A stretch of 64,000 nt of DNA. Source: Patiria pectinifera. Its lineage: Eukaryota; Echinodermata; Asteroidea; Valvatida; Asterinidae. Under the pieces are notes generated by a model. It did not search any database and was not told the DNA's origin. It saw only the letters and a list, made by a program, of their open reading frames with translations. Position numbers and translations under genes: made by a program. The stretch is taken from the NCBI GenBank assembly GCA_029964075.1, contig CM057133.1:14594699-14658698 (forward strand), in the 5' to 3' direction. Shown piece by piece: positions 38,501 through 53,500 of this stretch (its first letter is position 1; every line of letters begins with the position of its first letter).

Positions 38501-41500
38501 ACATATAACCAAAAATTCAATTGGATCATGGTCAACAAATGATGTATTGTACACCAAAGTAAAACAAAGTTCTCAATCATCAATAGCTACGATTATGATC
38601 CTTACACTTACCAACTATAAAGCCAGCACCTATTTCCCAGAACTTCACAAAGCTGTTGTCCGACACCTAAATACATGTACAACTGTGCCAAGGGACTACA
38701 GTACCTAACCTCTCATAAAACACTTTTATGATCCTACATTCTCAAAGTTCAAACATACCTCCCTCAACCACTCACAAAAAATGTAAACACAGTCAATGGG
38801 TCAGAATTCCACAATTGAAATAGAATCCACGGAACCTGTCGCCCACCAAACACAAAGTTGGCAGTTAACTTGTAAGCACTTCACTATATGGCCTACTACT
38901 GGCCACCGTTTAGTATTTGCTTATGAAGGCTATTTGTACTTCGGATCAATACTGCTCTGAAGAGTACATAATCCTAATCAATGTCCACCAAGTACTGATG
39001 AATGGGGTAGGGGGTAGATGGTGGGTGCCCATTGTGTGAACCAGGGGTCTGTTATGCCCCCGAAATTCCACATTTGAATAACAACGTTGTGACCTCATCA
39101 GAGCACTGGTGATTTTCATCAACATTTTTGCTGTTGTAAGATGACTTTTGACAACAGTCAAATGATAAAGACTTTTGATTAAAATTAAACTTGAAACTAA
39201 TTGTTTGGGACTAAACAAACAATGTTTTTCCTTTCAAACATCAGGCGGCCACAACCAATTCTGGGATGCACTTGTGTAAATGCACTCTATTTCTGGGTCA
39301 AATCTTGATACTAGTTTGCCAAAAATGGGTTAATTATCTTTCAAAGTAAATGTTTAATCAGATCACAAATGTGTAACTCACAACTAGTGATAATACTCTG
39401 ATAGCCTATACAGATTCACCAAAAGATAGAACTTTTCTGTTAAAATTTAACTCAAAATTTGAGCTTTTGTGCTTGTTTTTGCAGTTTATTTCAGGTACAG
39501 ATCAATTTATTTACAAGTTGGTCCTTTTGCCTCTGAAGCAGATCTAATTAAGATCGAAAATGTCCGGCTGCTTTAATTGTTTAGATTTGTATATTTCAGG
39601 TCAATCCAGTCAGAAAGAAATTGCACTGAGAATTTTTTTTTTTCTTTTCTGTAAACAAATTTAATGCTAAACGAAAACGTGACAGCCATAACAAGTAATT
39701 GATTACACAGTGGGGGGTCTGTTACCATAGTAACTCCAGCTGAACTCTCCATTCATTTGAACGGATCAATGATCATGCTATTTCAGTGAGTGGGGAAATG
39801 CCACTTTGTCATTTGTTCGTTCGAACCAGTTTTCTAATTCCACATATTCATTTTTGTTTATGAATTACAATTACCTGGACCATTTAAATGAAATTTCAAA
39901 TATCTTGGCTTACGGCTGTCTATTGGCATCAAAACAATAACATTAACCATTATTTATTTTCATGTTATTTACTCAGTTATAATTTTTTTTTAAATAGCAA
40001 GGCCTATTTCTAGTATGGATGTCAATATTTGAACTTTTGGGAAAATATTCTGAAAAGTGTAAACATTTTTAACTCAAAATCATGAAATACAGTAAAAAAC
40101 AAAAATGCAAAAAAAAACAATGATAAAAGCATTAGGGCCTATCCAAAAGAAAAACAAACACATGATATAAGAAAATCTTAGATAGAACCTTATATATGAA
40201 AGATTAAACACTTACAAAGAATTTTTTTTATGGTCAGAAGTAACAAAAAATGATCTCATTAGCTACACAGACACGACAGAAGTAAGCAGCATATAAATGT
40301 TGCTTTTGATGAAGTGGTTTCATTTTGTTTTGTACCTCTGTGTGGTAAATTAGAACTTGAGGCAAAGATGAGGTGCCATTTGCTGGGGGTATTCTGCCCA
40401 CATCTTTGCTCAGATTAAATGATGTTGTACAACGTGGATGATCATTTTGTAGGTAAAGAAACCACTGTACAGGGTGAGTAAAAAAAACACGAAACCCAAA
40501 TGTTGGGACCATTGTTTTAGTGAAGTTCTGCATGTAGCACTTTCAAAATCTAGGACATGATAGCCCAATTCATAAGCTTTCTTTTAGTACAAGAATCATT
40601 CAAATCACTCATGTACTGTTCAAGTTACGGAATTTTAAACACAACCACCGTTTTAAGGTTCTGTCCACAGATCACAAAAAAAGTTCAGTGTTCTTTCAGC
40701 AAATCAAGAATAAATCACATAAGGAGGTGTGTCAATTGTTTTCATTTTGCTGAAGAAGGCACATCTTTTTGTGATCCATGGACAGAGCTTTAAAACTGCG
40801 GTTGTGTTTAAAATTCCGTAACTTCAAAAATACATGAGTGATTTGAATGATTCTTGCACTAAAAGAAAGCTTATGAATTGGGCTTTCATTTCCTAGATTT
40901 TGAAAGTGCTTCATGCAGAACGTCACTAAAACAATGGTCCCAACATTTGGGTTTCATTTTCTTTTACTCATCCTGTATGTTGCTTAATTTTTTTTTTCAT
41001 TCCAAGACCGAAGTACAAAATACATCAGCATCTCATTCTGCACTAAAAATATTACAGATGCAAAATCATTTTTAGTGTTTTGTGACTTTTTAGCACGATG
41101 GGGTACAGAAGTCATGGATTGTATGCAGTAAAGAATCAATATAGAACTTAGAAAGAAGTCGAAAAATACTGATTCAAGAAAAGCGGAATGGAATGCGGAG
41201 AAGTTGAGGGTGCACACGAATCATGTTTAGTTTACCATTTTAGCCAATTGCAGCTGATGTTGTAAAGCAGGATCACCCTCATTGGCCAGCTTTTGTGACC
41301 TGCGCATATTAATAAGCTCCTGGGAACCAATCAGCAGGTGTTATTGGTTAGCAAATTCCATCAAATTCCAACAAAATACACAAAAAAATTATAAAAGCCA
41401 TCTAACAACACACTGCAAATTATTTCAAAGGGAATACACCGACTTTAATAATTAATGTTAATTCTAATAACAGAAGCAATTAAATTTCAAGAAAAAAATC

Positions 41501-44500
41501 TGGATGTTTCAAGTCATACGCTGAATCTGGTTTTGGGATCAGTTTTTTTTATGAGACTCTTAATGTGAAGTAGATTTACTGAGGTATCAATCCTATTGTT
41601 TTATAGCAGAAACTGGTAATATATCCAATTAAAAAGCAAAGTCAACAAAAACATTTACCCAAGACAATAGTTGTAAACAAAATTTAAGGGTTATAATTTT
41701 GGGAGTTGAAGTAAAAAAAACAAATTCGAAATAAAAACTCAACAAATTACCAAAACAAAGGAAAAACTAAATTAGTATTTTGTAAGAAATAAAACAAATC
41801 AGGGAAAACAGGCAGACCAATATTAATGTGCAGCAAATCAAACAAGCCATGCAGTGCAGTGGTGAATACCTCATGTTCAAGCTACTAAGAAACTATCCTC
41901 AAATAAGTCCGAGACATAGTGACACCACACTTTACTGTCTCGGTTCTTTTACTATAGGACACCAGAAAAGTTAGAAAATACCGGTAGTCTGTTTTATGTA
42001 TTAATATATTTCAGATTTATTTAAACTACAGCACACAATGATTTAAATAAGGAGGACACCACCTGACACTAAGTTATGCTATGTACATATGATGCTGTTT
42101 CAACTTTCCCATTGTACATGTAACTTTAGGATGATGTTAGATACTTTTAAATTGAAAAGAAAGGGTTTTGGTGCTCTCATTTTTATCTCTCTTTCCTTGG
42201 AAGTGGAAATGGAGGGGGGAGGGGAGGAGGAAACTTATCAATTTCAAGAAGTGGAGGGGAATTTTTCCTATTGGAAGCAAGTTTTACTTTTTCATTGAGG
42301 TGAGGGAGCACGAAACTAGTCATGTACATGTAAGCCCTCTTTATAAAACTTTGCCTATGTCTCTCTCCTCCCACCACCAACACGAGTATGCAATACTTAA
42401 ACAGACAAATGTGACCTACTGAGGCAAAATGAGGAATGTCCCCCAAAACCTTGTTTTGAGCAATCGACGCCTAAAGTCGGATATGCTAGAAAAATCATGT
42501 CAAAATCAATATTGATTTTTTGTATTTTTGAGTAGCCAAGGTATCAAAGATTCATACGATACATTTTTGTTGAGAAAAATACCCCACAAGAGGAAAAACT
42601 GAAGACGTTTTTCACTGCCGTTTGTGGCGCAATGCGTGTCTTTTGTTTTCAAAGCTGTTTTTCTCAAAATGAGGTAAGCAAAACTTGGCAGGACACTGTT
42701 GAAGTTCCTGTGTCATATCTTTGGAATAAATTCAGCTACAGAAAAAGCATGATGTACACAATGTGAAAAGGCAAAGGTGGGGGTTATTCCTCATTAAGCT
42801 ATGGCAGGTCACACAAATAATGTTGAATACCACACCCAGGTTGATAATTCTCTTTGGGGGGAAATCCTCAGGGTTGGAATAACTGGATATCACTACAAAG
42901 CAGAGTTTAGTCAAAAAGACACTGTGCCAGGCTTGGGGAGGGAGAGGGGGAGACGTTGGTCCCACTACCAATGTATTTCCATGACAGTACAACTCTAACT
43001 CTGATCCAGAATAAAAAGGAAACATGGGGGACAGTCACATGACCAAAGTGGGAGGTCACATGACCAAAGTGGGAGGTCACATGACCAAAGTGGGAGTTCA
43101 AATGAGCCAAAAATGGAGGACAAGGGGGTTCAAGCAAATATCAGATAAATTGGCATCCCATCAAATAGAACTTCATAAAGAAACTCCACCTCAAATAACT
43201 AAAAGTGCAATCAATTCACCAAACACTGGAATAAACTGAAAAACAGAAAATTACCTGTCATTTCTATAGCAGCGGCAAGAATATAATAAGCAAAATTGAT
43301 GATTGTGAATTTTTGCTGCAAGTTTTCAAATACATTTTGGGTAGGTGCATAAAAATGTAACAACAGAACATGGCCTCCATCAACTTGTTCACACTGAATT
43401 ATCAAATTCAAGGGGAAAAGAATGACAACTCCCGCGAATTAAACGATAAAAAATACATTACCTGTTCCTTGGCCTCTTCCATCTGCCGTACATGCTCCCT
43501 CTGGGAATCAACCTCTTGTTGTAAGGACTGTAGTAGGGACTCCTTTTCCAGGAGGTGGCCTTCCAGTGACTTGACTCTCTGCAATAGAAAATTTATTTGA
43601 TAGTGACACGAGCAAGATTTTGGCAGAGAATAATGAAATGGCGCATGTTGCATTTGGGGCTAGTAACACATTTTGCTGAACAAGCTTTGACACTGGGAAT
43701 ACGAACTAAAAAAAAAATAGTGAAAGTTTCCGATGGGTGGTTTTTTTTGTTGAGAAAACAGTGAAAAACCATGCACAATCTTTCAATCATGAAACACGAC
43801 TTCCTTAATATCATTCTTTATTTCCAAAAAACAGTCAATTGACTGATCGTTGGAAATCACCATTGAACATTTCTTGATTTCTTTTCTAAATGACAGCAAG
43901 CCAAACAGAATAATTTCACTTGGTGTTTAGTACCAGTATGATCTCCAATCCAAATAACTTTTTTGATAATAATTCGGGAGGTTACTTTTGGAATACATGT
44001 AAATGCAAATGATCCTATACAACATGTATGTCTTTAATCAAAATACAAGATGTCTCATATTTGTGTGTGAGAAACGTTCAACTTGAACACAAGGCAATTT
44101 AGGGTACGATTTACAAAATTACATAAATCGCTAGAGACTTTTAACCCTAACTCCCAAGACCTTTTGCTAGGATGAAGCCTCAATCCTGCAAAATCCTCCA
44201 ATTGGCCTCATGGAAAAATAGCATATAGCCTCAATCCTGCAAATTCCTCCATTATTTCTTGAATGTGGTCCGTTAAGAGGTGACCACTGCCTGAATCCTG
44301 CAAAATCCTCCGGCTACGACTGTCCATAGGCTGAGGCAGAGGCAGTGGCATCCTGGAGCAGTGCGGATGATTTCAAGTATAATCAAGGACTAAATTTATG
44401 CTAGGCTGAGCATAAACAACACAAGGTCCGGCCCAAGACCTTGACATAGTGCGTCCTCCTAAATCAGCAATGCACTTTGGCCATGTACATGTAACCTCAA

Positions 44501-47500
44501 TCCTGCAAATTCCTCCAATTTGCAACAAGGATTTTGGAGGATTTGGGATGGTTAGGGTTAAAGGCAACATGTTGTGTAAACCTTCCTTGCCTATGTACAA
44601 CTTCAATTTTCCTAACAACTCGGCCAAGGTTATAAAGTAATTTCCAGCTAAACATGGTCGGTTAGCTACGCACCAACAGTGCACAGTCAGGCCGGAAATC
44701 CCTGCTACATTTATGAGCACACCCTTATATTTAAAATGGCACCGTGGGCCTTAGTACCCACTACGATAAGAAAATGAACTTCGACGGCGAAATACCAAAC
44801 AGTCAAACGCAATTACGTCAAGATAACTTTGTTACTTGACTCACGTTCACATGGGACACTGAAAAAGTGTCAAATTCTGACGACTCATTCTACTTCGGAG
44901 TGTTTTCTGGAAAGAGTCCAGGGGAAGGGTGCGAATTTGGTGGTGGATACTGGGGGGTGGGGAGAAAGGACTCCCCCTCCCCCCACCTTAACCCTAACCC
45001 CTAGGCCCTCTGGCTAGGATGCAACCTCAATCCTGCAAAATTCTCCAATTGCCACCAAGACAAAAACTGGATTCAGCCTCAATCCTCCAAAATCATCCGT
45101 TATTTCTTGAATTTAGTCTGTGGAGGGTTCGCGTCAACCAGCAAAATGTCCCGCCCAAGTGACGTTGTTGCTAGGAAAAAGGGCCCCCTCTTTGGTAGGT
45201 GCACGGAGCCCATATGGAATCGGAATCGATTTCCAAAATGTTTGGAATTGCCCAAACCTTATCTATTACTTCATCCACCCCACCCCCCCCCCCAAAAAGT
45301 GGCATCTACACAAAATCATTTCTTGAAACTTATCAGAAAATTTTATTTTTCAAGAAAATCATAAGCACCTGTTTGTTTTCCTCCTCTGACGCTGAGGAGG
45401 GACTTGGGACCGGGGTTACCGCATCTTGCTCTTCCAGTTCCAGAATTCTAAACTCCAGGAGTTCGTTCTGGTCTTTGCTGTCCTGCAAGCTCCACTCCAA
45501 CTTGCTACATTTCTCCTCTAGCTCTTTGTTCTGCATTTAAATGAAAAAGTGCCCAAAAAGTAAATTCATAAACAAAGGATCAGAGATTCTGGGAGAAATA
45601 CCTAGCACTCTAAGGGATTTGGTTGGGCACATGGCTAACTCATTGTTCTTGAAGGAATTTTACAATAATAGCAAAAGTAATAATAATAATAATGACTACT
45701 AAGGCCAAAAAAAGAAAGTCTCCGGTTTCCGATGTGGAGCTTGCCCCAAAAGTGGTGCGGGGACGCGGCTTTTTTTTTCTTCAAATGTCGGCTGATGACT
45801 GCAAATGGTGCCAGAAAAAATTTAGTGCAAAATATATTGGAGTCCAGAGAGGCCACATAAAGCTTATACTCGATCGTAACCCCATCTAAAAACACGTTAA
45901 AATTGTGCAGCAGCAGGATTCCAGTCAAACCAGTGAGTTTGGCGTTTTTGAGACATCATCTTACATTGAAAATAAACCTTTTTTACTTTGCCGACGCGCA
46001 TGGCTACGGCGACGCGCGCGCATACCAGAAACTTTTTTTTTGGCCTAATGTGCTTTTTAACAAAGTACCAAGGCATTTCACATTATTATACCCCCCCCCC
46101 ACCAGTTCCCAGCTACCTTGTCAGTTACCCTCCATTTCCATTGGTCTGGTACCCCCCCCCCCCATGTTGGAAAGACAAGCTAGGGGACAATAGTCTCTGT
46201 GCTTCTCACCTGTTTGAGTAGCTTCTTGATGCGCTGTCCAGGTGTGGGTTGCTTACCCTCTCTCATCTTAGAGTCATCGCCCTGCTGTCGTGCAGAGAGC
46301 TGGTCTTCACTGAAGTCCTGCCATTCAGGAGAAAGAGACGAAGCAACTACATAAACATTTTATTTAACTCTTTGCACACAGCAAGCTAGTACGTCGTCTC
46401 AAAATGATGCCTTCCCAAAGTGATAAGCCAACATATGAGGCATCATCATAGGCCATTATTTTCACTTTTTCTGATTACGGCAATTAATTCCATAGCGTAA
46501 GAGACTTAAAAAAATACTGCAAGTGAAACAAAATGTCAAGTTCCTAAGTAAAGTATTTCTCAAGTTATTGTGCTGACAAGAATTCTATTGTTTTAGCATT
46601 AGTCACCTTGACCTTTGACCTGTCGGCCAAAAAGCGATAGGCTTCTTAAGACTTCCAAGAACAACCCACAAACCAAATTTCAAGTTCCTAAGTAAAGTAT
46701 TTCTCAAGTTATCATGCTGACAATATTTATAACCTATTAACCAAAAAAATAACACACAGACACACACACAGAAGGAATATCCCCCTCTGGCTTACAGCCA
46801 CAGGGATAAAAAGTGTGAACAACAATGGAAATCTACCCTCGTGCAATATACGTTGGTGAACCCCCCACCTCCACCCCCACCCCTCTCCTTTCTTTACCTC
46901 TTCAAATCCGTCCTCGCAATCCGAGAGAACCAGCGGAGACAAGATGGAGGTATCCAGTGAGCCGGAGCGGCTCCTCATGCCGAGGTCCTCGTCCAAGCTG
47001 AAGGGGGTCAGGCTGGCCGACCTCGACCGTGAGATGGGCACGGGCAGCCTGGACTGGCTGTGGTCCGGTGTGGCCTTGACCAAGCGTTCTTGTTCCTGAG
47101 GGCAAAGAGTGGAATCGATTCTACTGAATCTGTACACAATACCCTGTAATTGGTGGCAAAAGAGAGTTGGACTATTAACAGCTGTACACCATATGTGAAC
47201 CCCTTCCAAATTTACAAAGCACTTTTCCTGAGCTCAACAACATCCAGGATACCCCTTGAATCCTATATATCTACCTGGCAACCCTTCTGAACTCAGTATT
47301 AAAGGCAGCTCATTTGAGTTCCAATATCTCTGCACCCCAATCCCTTCTGAACTTATGAAGGCAGCTGGCTTGAGCTCTAAAATCTCCAGGCTTCCCTTTC
47401 AACCTATGGAAATAAATGAATCTTGAACCTTGAACCTTGAAACCCCCCCCCCCCCCAACCATTTCCAACCCCGTTCCAACTCACCAAAGCAGCTTGCTTG

Positions 47501-50500
47501 AGCACCCAAATCTAAGGATACCCTAGGTACTCCCATCCTTGAACTCCAACATCTTCTCAACTCACCAAAGAATCTCACTTGAGCTCCAGTCTAACATTTG
47601 TACCCCATTCTCCAATTCTGAACCCCCGTCCCAACTCAATAGGCAGCTTGTTTGAGCCCCACTTTAATCTCCAAAAATCTCTTTTACCCCATCCCCTACC
47701 TCAAACCCATTCCCATCTTACCACACAAGCTTGTTTGAGTTGTGCAATCTCTCCAAAATACCTAGCTTGATTTGGCAGCTTGATTTAGCTCCATAATATT
47801 CGGGAGACCCTTCTACCCCTCCCCAACTGTCGTATCCTTTCTCAACTCACCAAGGCAGCTTGCTTGAGCTCCACAATCTCCAGGAACTGCTCCTGGACCT
47901 CCACTCTCAGCTTGCGCAACTCGTCCTCCTGGTCGTCCACCTCCGCTTCCTGGTCGGTCCTGGAGTTGGTTCCTCCCCTCTGGGTCTGCTGGCGCTCCTT
48001 GCTCAGCACCTTGCGCAGGCTCTGGTTCTCCCGCTCAAGACGGCAGCGCATGTTCTCCTTCAGCGAACGCTAGTAAAAAAACCACGGATTTGAGGATGTG
48101 TCGTGATTAAGTTAATTCACTGTGTGGTTGCAAACTATTAAGAGTTGTAACCAAGTTACTAGAGGACCAGCCCCAGCAATTCTGTTTATATGAAGAAAAA
48201 ATTCTGGCAACTTTTGGAGCTTAAAAAGCTGTAACATTGAGGTTTCTGCCTGAAATAACATCACACTTTTGCTCATGAATATGTACATTTACATTATTAG
48301 CATATAAAAACCCAAAAAGCACCAAACTACGCTTGAAAATGTCAAAACGAAAATTGAAAATAAGGTTAAATGAGACACAAAAGTGCATTTTCAAGGATTG
48401 CATGAAAAAAAATTACATTGCATGGGCCCTTAGCGGTATTATTCAATAAAAATATGAAGAAGAACGGCAATTAAACAAGCAGTGTCCTGTAGTGTTGTAT
48501 TCCAGTCTATCACAAGTCCAGTCACAAGTAAAACACAAGTCTGATAACAAGTCAAATAACAGGTAACAGGCAAGGAACAAAGACAAAGGAATGCTTCAGT
48601 CACAGTTCATGTGAATAGCTTGTGACTTGACTTGAAACTGAAGGACTTGTGATGGACTTGTGATGGACTTGAGATGGACTTGACAAGACTGTCAAAAAGG
48701 TCCATTCAGCAACCACCAGATCAAAATTTAGTTTTCTATTTGAAGTGAATTCCCCAAACACTCACCAATTTCTGATTTTCTTCCGCCAATGCTTTGTTGC
48801 GTTCATCCAGCTTTTTCTTGGAGCCTTCCAGGTCTTTGATCTTCCGTACGAGCCGCTTGTTTTTCTCAATGAGTGGCGTGGTGTTCCGCGCCTCTGACGA
48901 AGTGCGGATTTTCCTCTCCTGGTTAGCAAAACAAAATGGCAACAATGAGTTCACGTCAATACCTGCTGGCGAATGTGATGTTTAAAAATGACTTTTTACA
49001 CCAACTGCCTTCAGGTTTTCACTGGGCAACATGCTGAATCCAACAGAATCCAACAGAATCCAACAGAATCCAACAGAATCCAACAGAATCCAACATCAGA
49101 AATATGTGAAGCTTGTTGAATTGGGACCCCTCAGTTGGATCAAAAGGGTTTTTAAGTGTTGTGCTTAGAAGAACCAAATGCAGACACTGTCAAGTCAACA
49201 GGACTCAGAAGTTCAGGCTTCACCTGAATTTTTTTTTAAAATACATAGAGGATCATTTGCATAAGGCCAAAAAAAAAATATTCGGTCTCTGGTCAGACCA
49301 AAGTTCCGGAATTGACGTGGCCACGCGGCTTTTTTTTTCTTTCTTCAAGCTTGGATTGTACAGACAAGGTGGGTACTATTTTGCTTTTTTGGTGTCCTCA
49401 TGTACACTGGTGTCCTCCATAATTTGCCTTGGTGCTTTCGATCATTTGCCTTGGTGCAATTTCCCATTCCTTGGTGCTCTTTGGTAAAAAAAATTGAGAT
49501 GCGGAAATAGAGGGCGCTGTTGGAGCAACCGCGGAACATTTTGGAAAACAAAAAAAGAACGACGCGCATGATTAAAATCGAAGCGCGCACTGACCAGAGA
49601 CCGACTTATTTTTTTTTTGGCCTAACATGCATTTTTTTTCCCGCCTCCAATAATACCACCCACTTAAAATCCAAAGAAGAATGCTCAAAACCTAATCTGT
49701 TGAAGTTTCAGATCAGTGGATAATAAATTTTTGAAGAAAAAAAAAACAGTGAAAAACCACGCACAATATTTTGATCATGAAACACGATTTCGTCAATAGA
49801 GCTCTTTACTTCCAACAAACAGATGATTGACTGATCGTTGGATATATCACCTACATTGCTGAATTTCTTCCAAATGACAGCAAGCCAGACGGAATAATTT
49901 CACGGGGTGTTTAGTTCCAGTACGATCTTTAATCCCAATTAGTTTTTTTGATAATAAGTTGCTAGGTTACTTTTGGGATAAATGCAAATGATTCTATGTG
50001 CCTTTAATCTGATCACACATTTATTGATTTCACAAAGTGTATTTTTTTTCCAGTTTTTATCAAGAACTCTCTTTCTTGTGGTTTTAATATCAAAATATAA
50101 TTTTATCACATGAAATTACCTTTTTTTTGTAAAGTAAGAACTAATGATTGCCACATTTTACCACTAAATCTCATTAAAAAAATTACATCAAATTCAGTCA
50201 TTTGTTGCTAAAAACATTACAAATAATTGGTTTGCCCTTAAATTCAACCTAAAATGATCCAAATTTCTGACAGGACATTGCCTGTAATTTGTTCTCCCGC
50301 ACTCCAAATACATTCAGAGTTCATTTACTTTAGCCAATTATGGTACTTCCCATATGGGTTGTAAAAGTGTCGACAGATTTTTTTTGGGGTGAAACTCTTT
50401 TACCAAGTCTGCCTTGTCCTCTATGAGTTGCTTGTTCCTGTCCTCCAGCTTCCGTAGCACCGTATTTAGATCGGCAATTTTTCTGTGTAACTTCTTCTCT

Positions 50501-53500
50501 TCCTCCTCATTTCCAACCTGCGTGCAGTTGAAGAAGAAAACAATCCATGTTGTTTCAAAAGCTGAATTTTTTTTAATACACGTATACGTGTACCTTTTTT
50601 ACCAAATCTGCATAAATTTGAACCCGATACATGTACGTGCGCAACCAAACACAGACTCAGTAACTGAGTACTTCATTTTGCGGGAAAAACAACACACACA
50701 CGTGTGCCATGTTACTGACGATTTTTGTTGAAACTTACAGAAATTGCACATTGGCCTTTAAAACTCATTATACCAACTGCCAATATACAGGGCGAGTAAA
50801 AAAAACAAAAAAAAACAACCCAAATGGCAGGACCAACTTTTCGAATGAAGTTTTGCCTGTAGCACTTTCCAAATCTAGGATATAAAAGCCCAGTCATTAA
50901 GCTTTCTTTCATTAAAATCACTCACATACTTTTCAAGTTACGGAATTTTGAACACAAACACCATTTTAAAGTTCTGTTCACGGATCACAAAAAAGGTAAG
51001 TGTTCTTTCAGTTGAAGAAGAAAAAAATCCATGTTGTGTCATAAGCTTAATTAAAAAAACAAAAACCATGTACCTTTGGTTAAATCTGAACGAGTTGTTT
51101 ATTAGCCTCTACGCATGGCAAGGGAAGTGGAAAATTTGTTTGACTGTCTGTGAATGATCAAAACAATAAGCCTCAGAGAATTATTGACATATAACTCACC
51201 GTTGGACTTGACAGACTTGCATGGCCGCTGCCGGCGGGGGATTCCTGGCCGGCAACGGCTGACCTTTGATCCCAGGACTCCGCCATCTTGCTCAAGTTCA
51301 GCAGGTTACTCAGCGATTCCTTCTCGTTCTGTAGCCGCTGCGAGTAGCCGGTCTTATGTCCCAACTCCTTCTCAAGCTCCGAGATGACACGGTCCTTGGA
51401 CTTGAGTTCCTCCATCTGCAAAGGAATTTTTTTGAAAGGTGCAACAACGATTGTTTATTTAGTTTGGCTTTCACAAACATGCGCTGAAGTGTCCCAAGAA
51501 TTCAAAATATTTGTGTGGCTGTTAGTGAACCAGGTGCATATTTTTCATATTTTCATTCACCTTTGATCACACTCATCCTGTGTCTTTCACCTGATGTTTA
51601 GTTGGGACTGGTTGTATATTTTACATGTACATTAAGCACACTGTTTCAACATGAAAAAATGATGATGTGATCAAGAAAACAAATTTCCTCTGAAACCCTG
51701 AAGTATTTGCCTCGGGAACTAGTCTGTCAACTTCCAATACCTTAGGAAGCTAATATTGACTATCAACCTTCAAACCATGTCTTATTTGTATACTATTTCT
51801 ACCATTATCTACTGCATTTTGTATTGCTTTTTTTCTTAAGTTTATATTTGAACAATCTTACTTTTTCTGCTTCTAATACATTTTTATTGTTTCAAAAGTA
51901 AATTGCATTTTTTTTCAACTTAATGTTTTTCCTTTTTTGTGTACATTTTGTTAAATTTTTTTTTTTATTAACTTTGAGTTTTCCTGGATAATTTTTATTT
52001 TTGTCCTTTGACTGTTACCTTTTCATAAGTCCGGTCTACCAACTGGTTTATAAGGATTTTAAAAATAAAACCTGAATAAAACACACATCATATCATTCTT
52101 GCTGTGCCACTACTAAATTTCGATTGTTGGTAGTCGTGTGGTAAATACTCGTGACTAATCAGGTAGTCGCTAGTATTTGCCATGATATGTATTTATGTCG
52201 TTATTAGAAAACATCTCCAATTAATCAGAGCACTGCATCAATACAGCTGGGTCTATGTACATACATGTACATGTATGCTAAGAAAGCATGTTGGACAATG
52301 GCACATCCATCCAGTTTCTAGTCAGAGGATCATTATTCCAGTTTTTACGAAGCAATTTGTTTGATGAAATGTCCATTCAAATGATAATTTCAAAAACTTC
52401 ACGATTTCCCTATGAATGTCCCAACTAGTTGCAGCGCAACGAGCAATGACTAGTCTGGGCAACACAACTAAACACGGCATAGTCATAGTGCCATAAGTTA
52501 CTTGTCGACCAAACAGAACTGACGTCGAGATTAGGAACAATAGTCACAAACGACAAGTAGTCGCACAGTGCTACAGATTATTAACATCCAGTTTTGCCTA
52601 CAGCTTTGAGTCTTTGCGGCTGTTCTTTTCTTCAAGGAGATGCCAACTCCATGGTAACCGACCACAGCTCCAAATTCCAACAACGTTTGCCGAGTGCTCT
52701 GCAGTAACTAACATAATGGGCTAATGGCCAGGACAAATATTGACAAGACAAATAGTGATAGCATTGACTTGTGAAAGGACAACATCTGCACAGGAGACAG
52801 AGGGGTATAGGAAAGCTCCTGTTCAAATTGTCAACTATTTGTACATACAAGAGAGTCTGCCTTATAATTTGTTTGAATTTTCTGGTGTTTTGTGTCTGTC
52901 CTGATACTCAATAATGTCATGTTCCAAATGAACCTTTTTCGGCCAAAATTTCTAAAAACTTTTACATGTAAGAAAGACAAAATTTATTGCATCCAATGCG
53001 GACAGCTGGAAATGAATGTCCCGTTTAATTAACCATGACATAAAATATGAATCTAATGTAGAGTTTTGATTCCAATTGGAAAAGCTCCTCACTGTAAAAC
53101 TTACACAACATTATGAAAAACTCCTTGCAAAGGTTGACATTTCCTGCTCTGCATCATTACCACTGATTACCATGGCAGACATCACGCGAATTGTATGGAG
53201 AAATTACCATTGTGGGAAGCATCTTTCCTTGACAAATATCACACAACAATCTTTTCTCTCCGAGTCAATCAACATGTGGAATGCACCTCAATCAACCACA
53301 AATGCACCATCAACGTCCAGTTTAAGGCCTGGTTCATTCTTCATGCGAAAACTAATGCGAACCGAAATTCATATATTAAACAAACGTATTGTTGACGTCC
53401 AAATTTCACTTCCCGTGAAGTATGAACCGAGCTTTAGTCAATGATCACCCCGGCAAACTGGTCCCCTAAACATGTCTGGGCACTCTCTCATCCAGCCTCA

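Noticed and set aside
44985..45005. Telomere-like TTAACCCTAACCCC
   Set aside because: It is not a TTAGGG array but part of a local dispersed repeat.
53076..53444. 122-codon plus-strand open frame
   Set aside because: No recognisable domain, no splice context, and composition like the surrounding intron.
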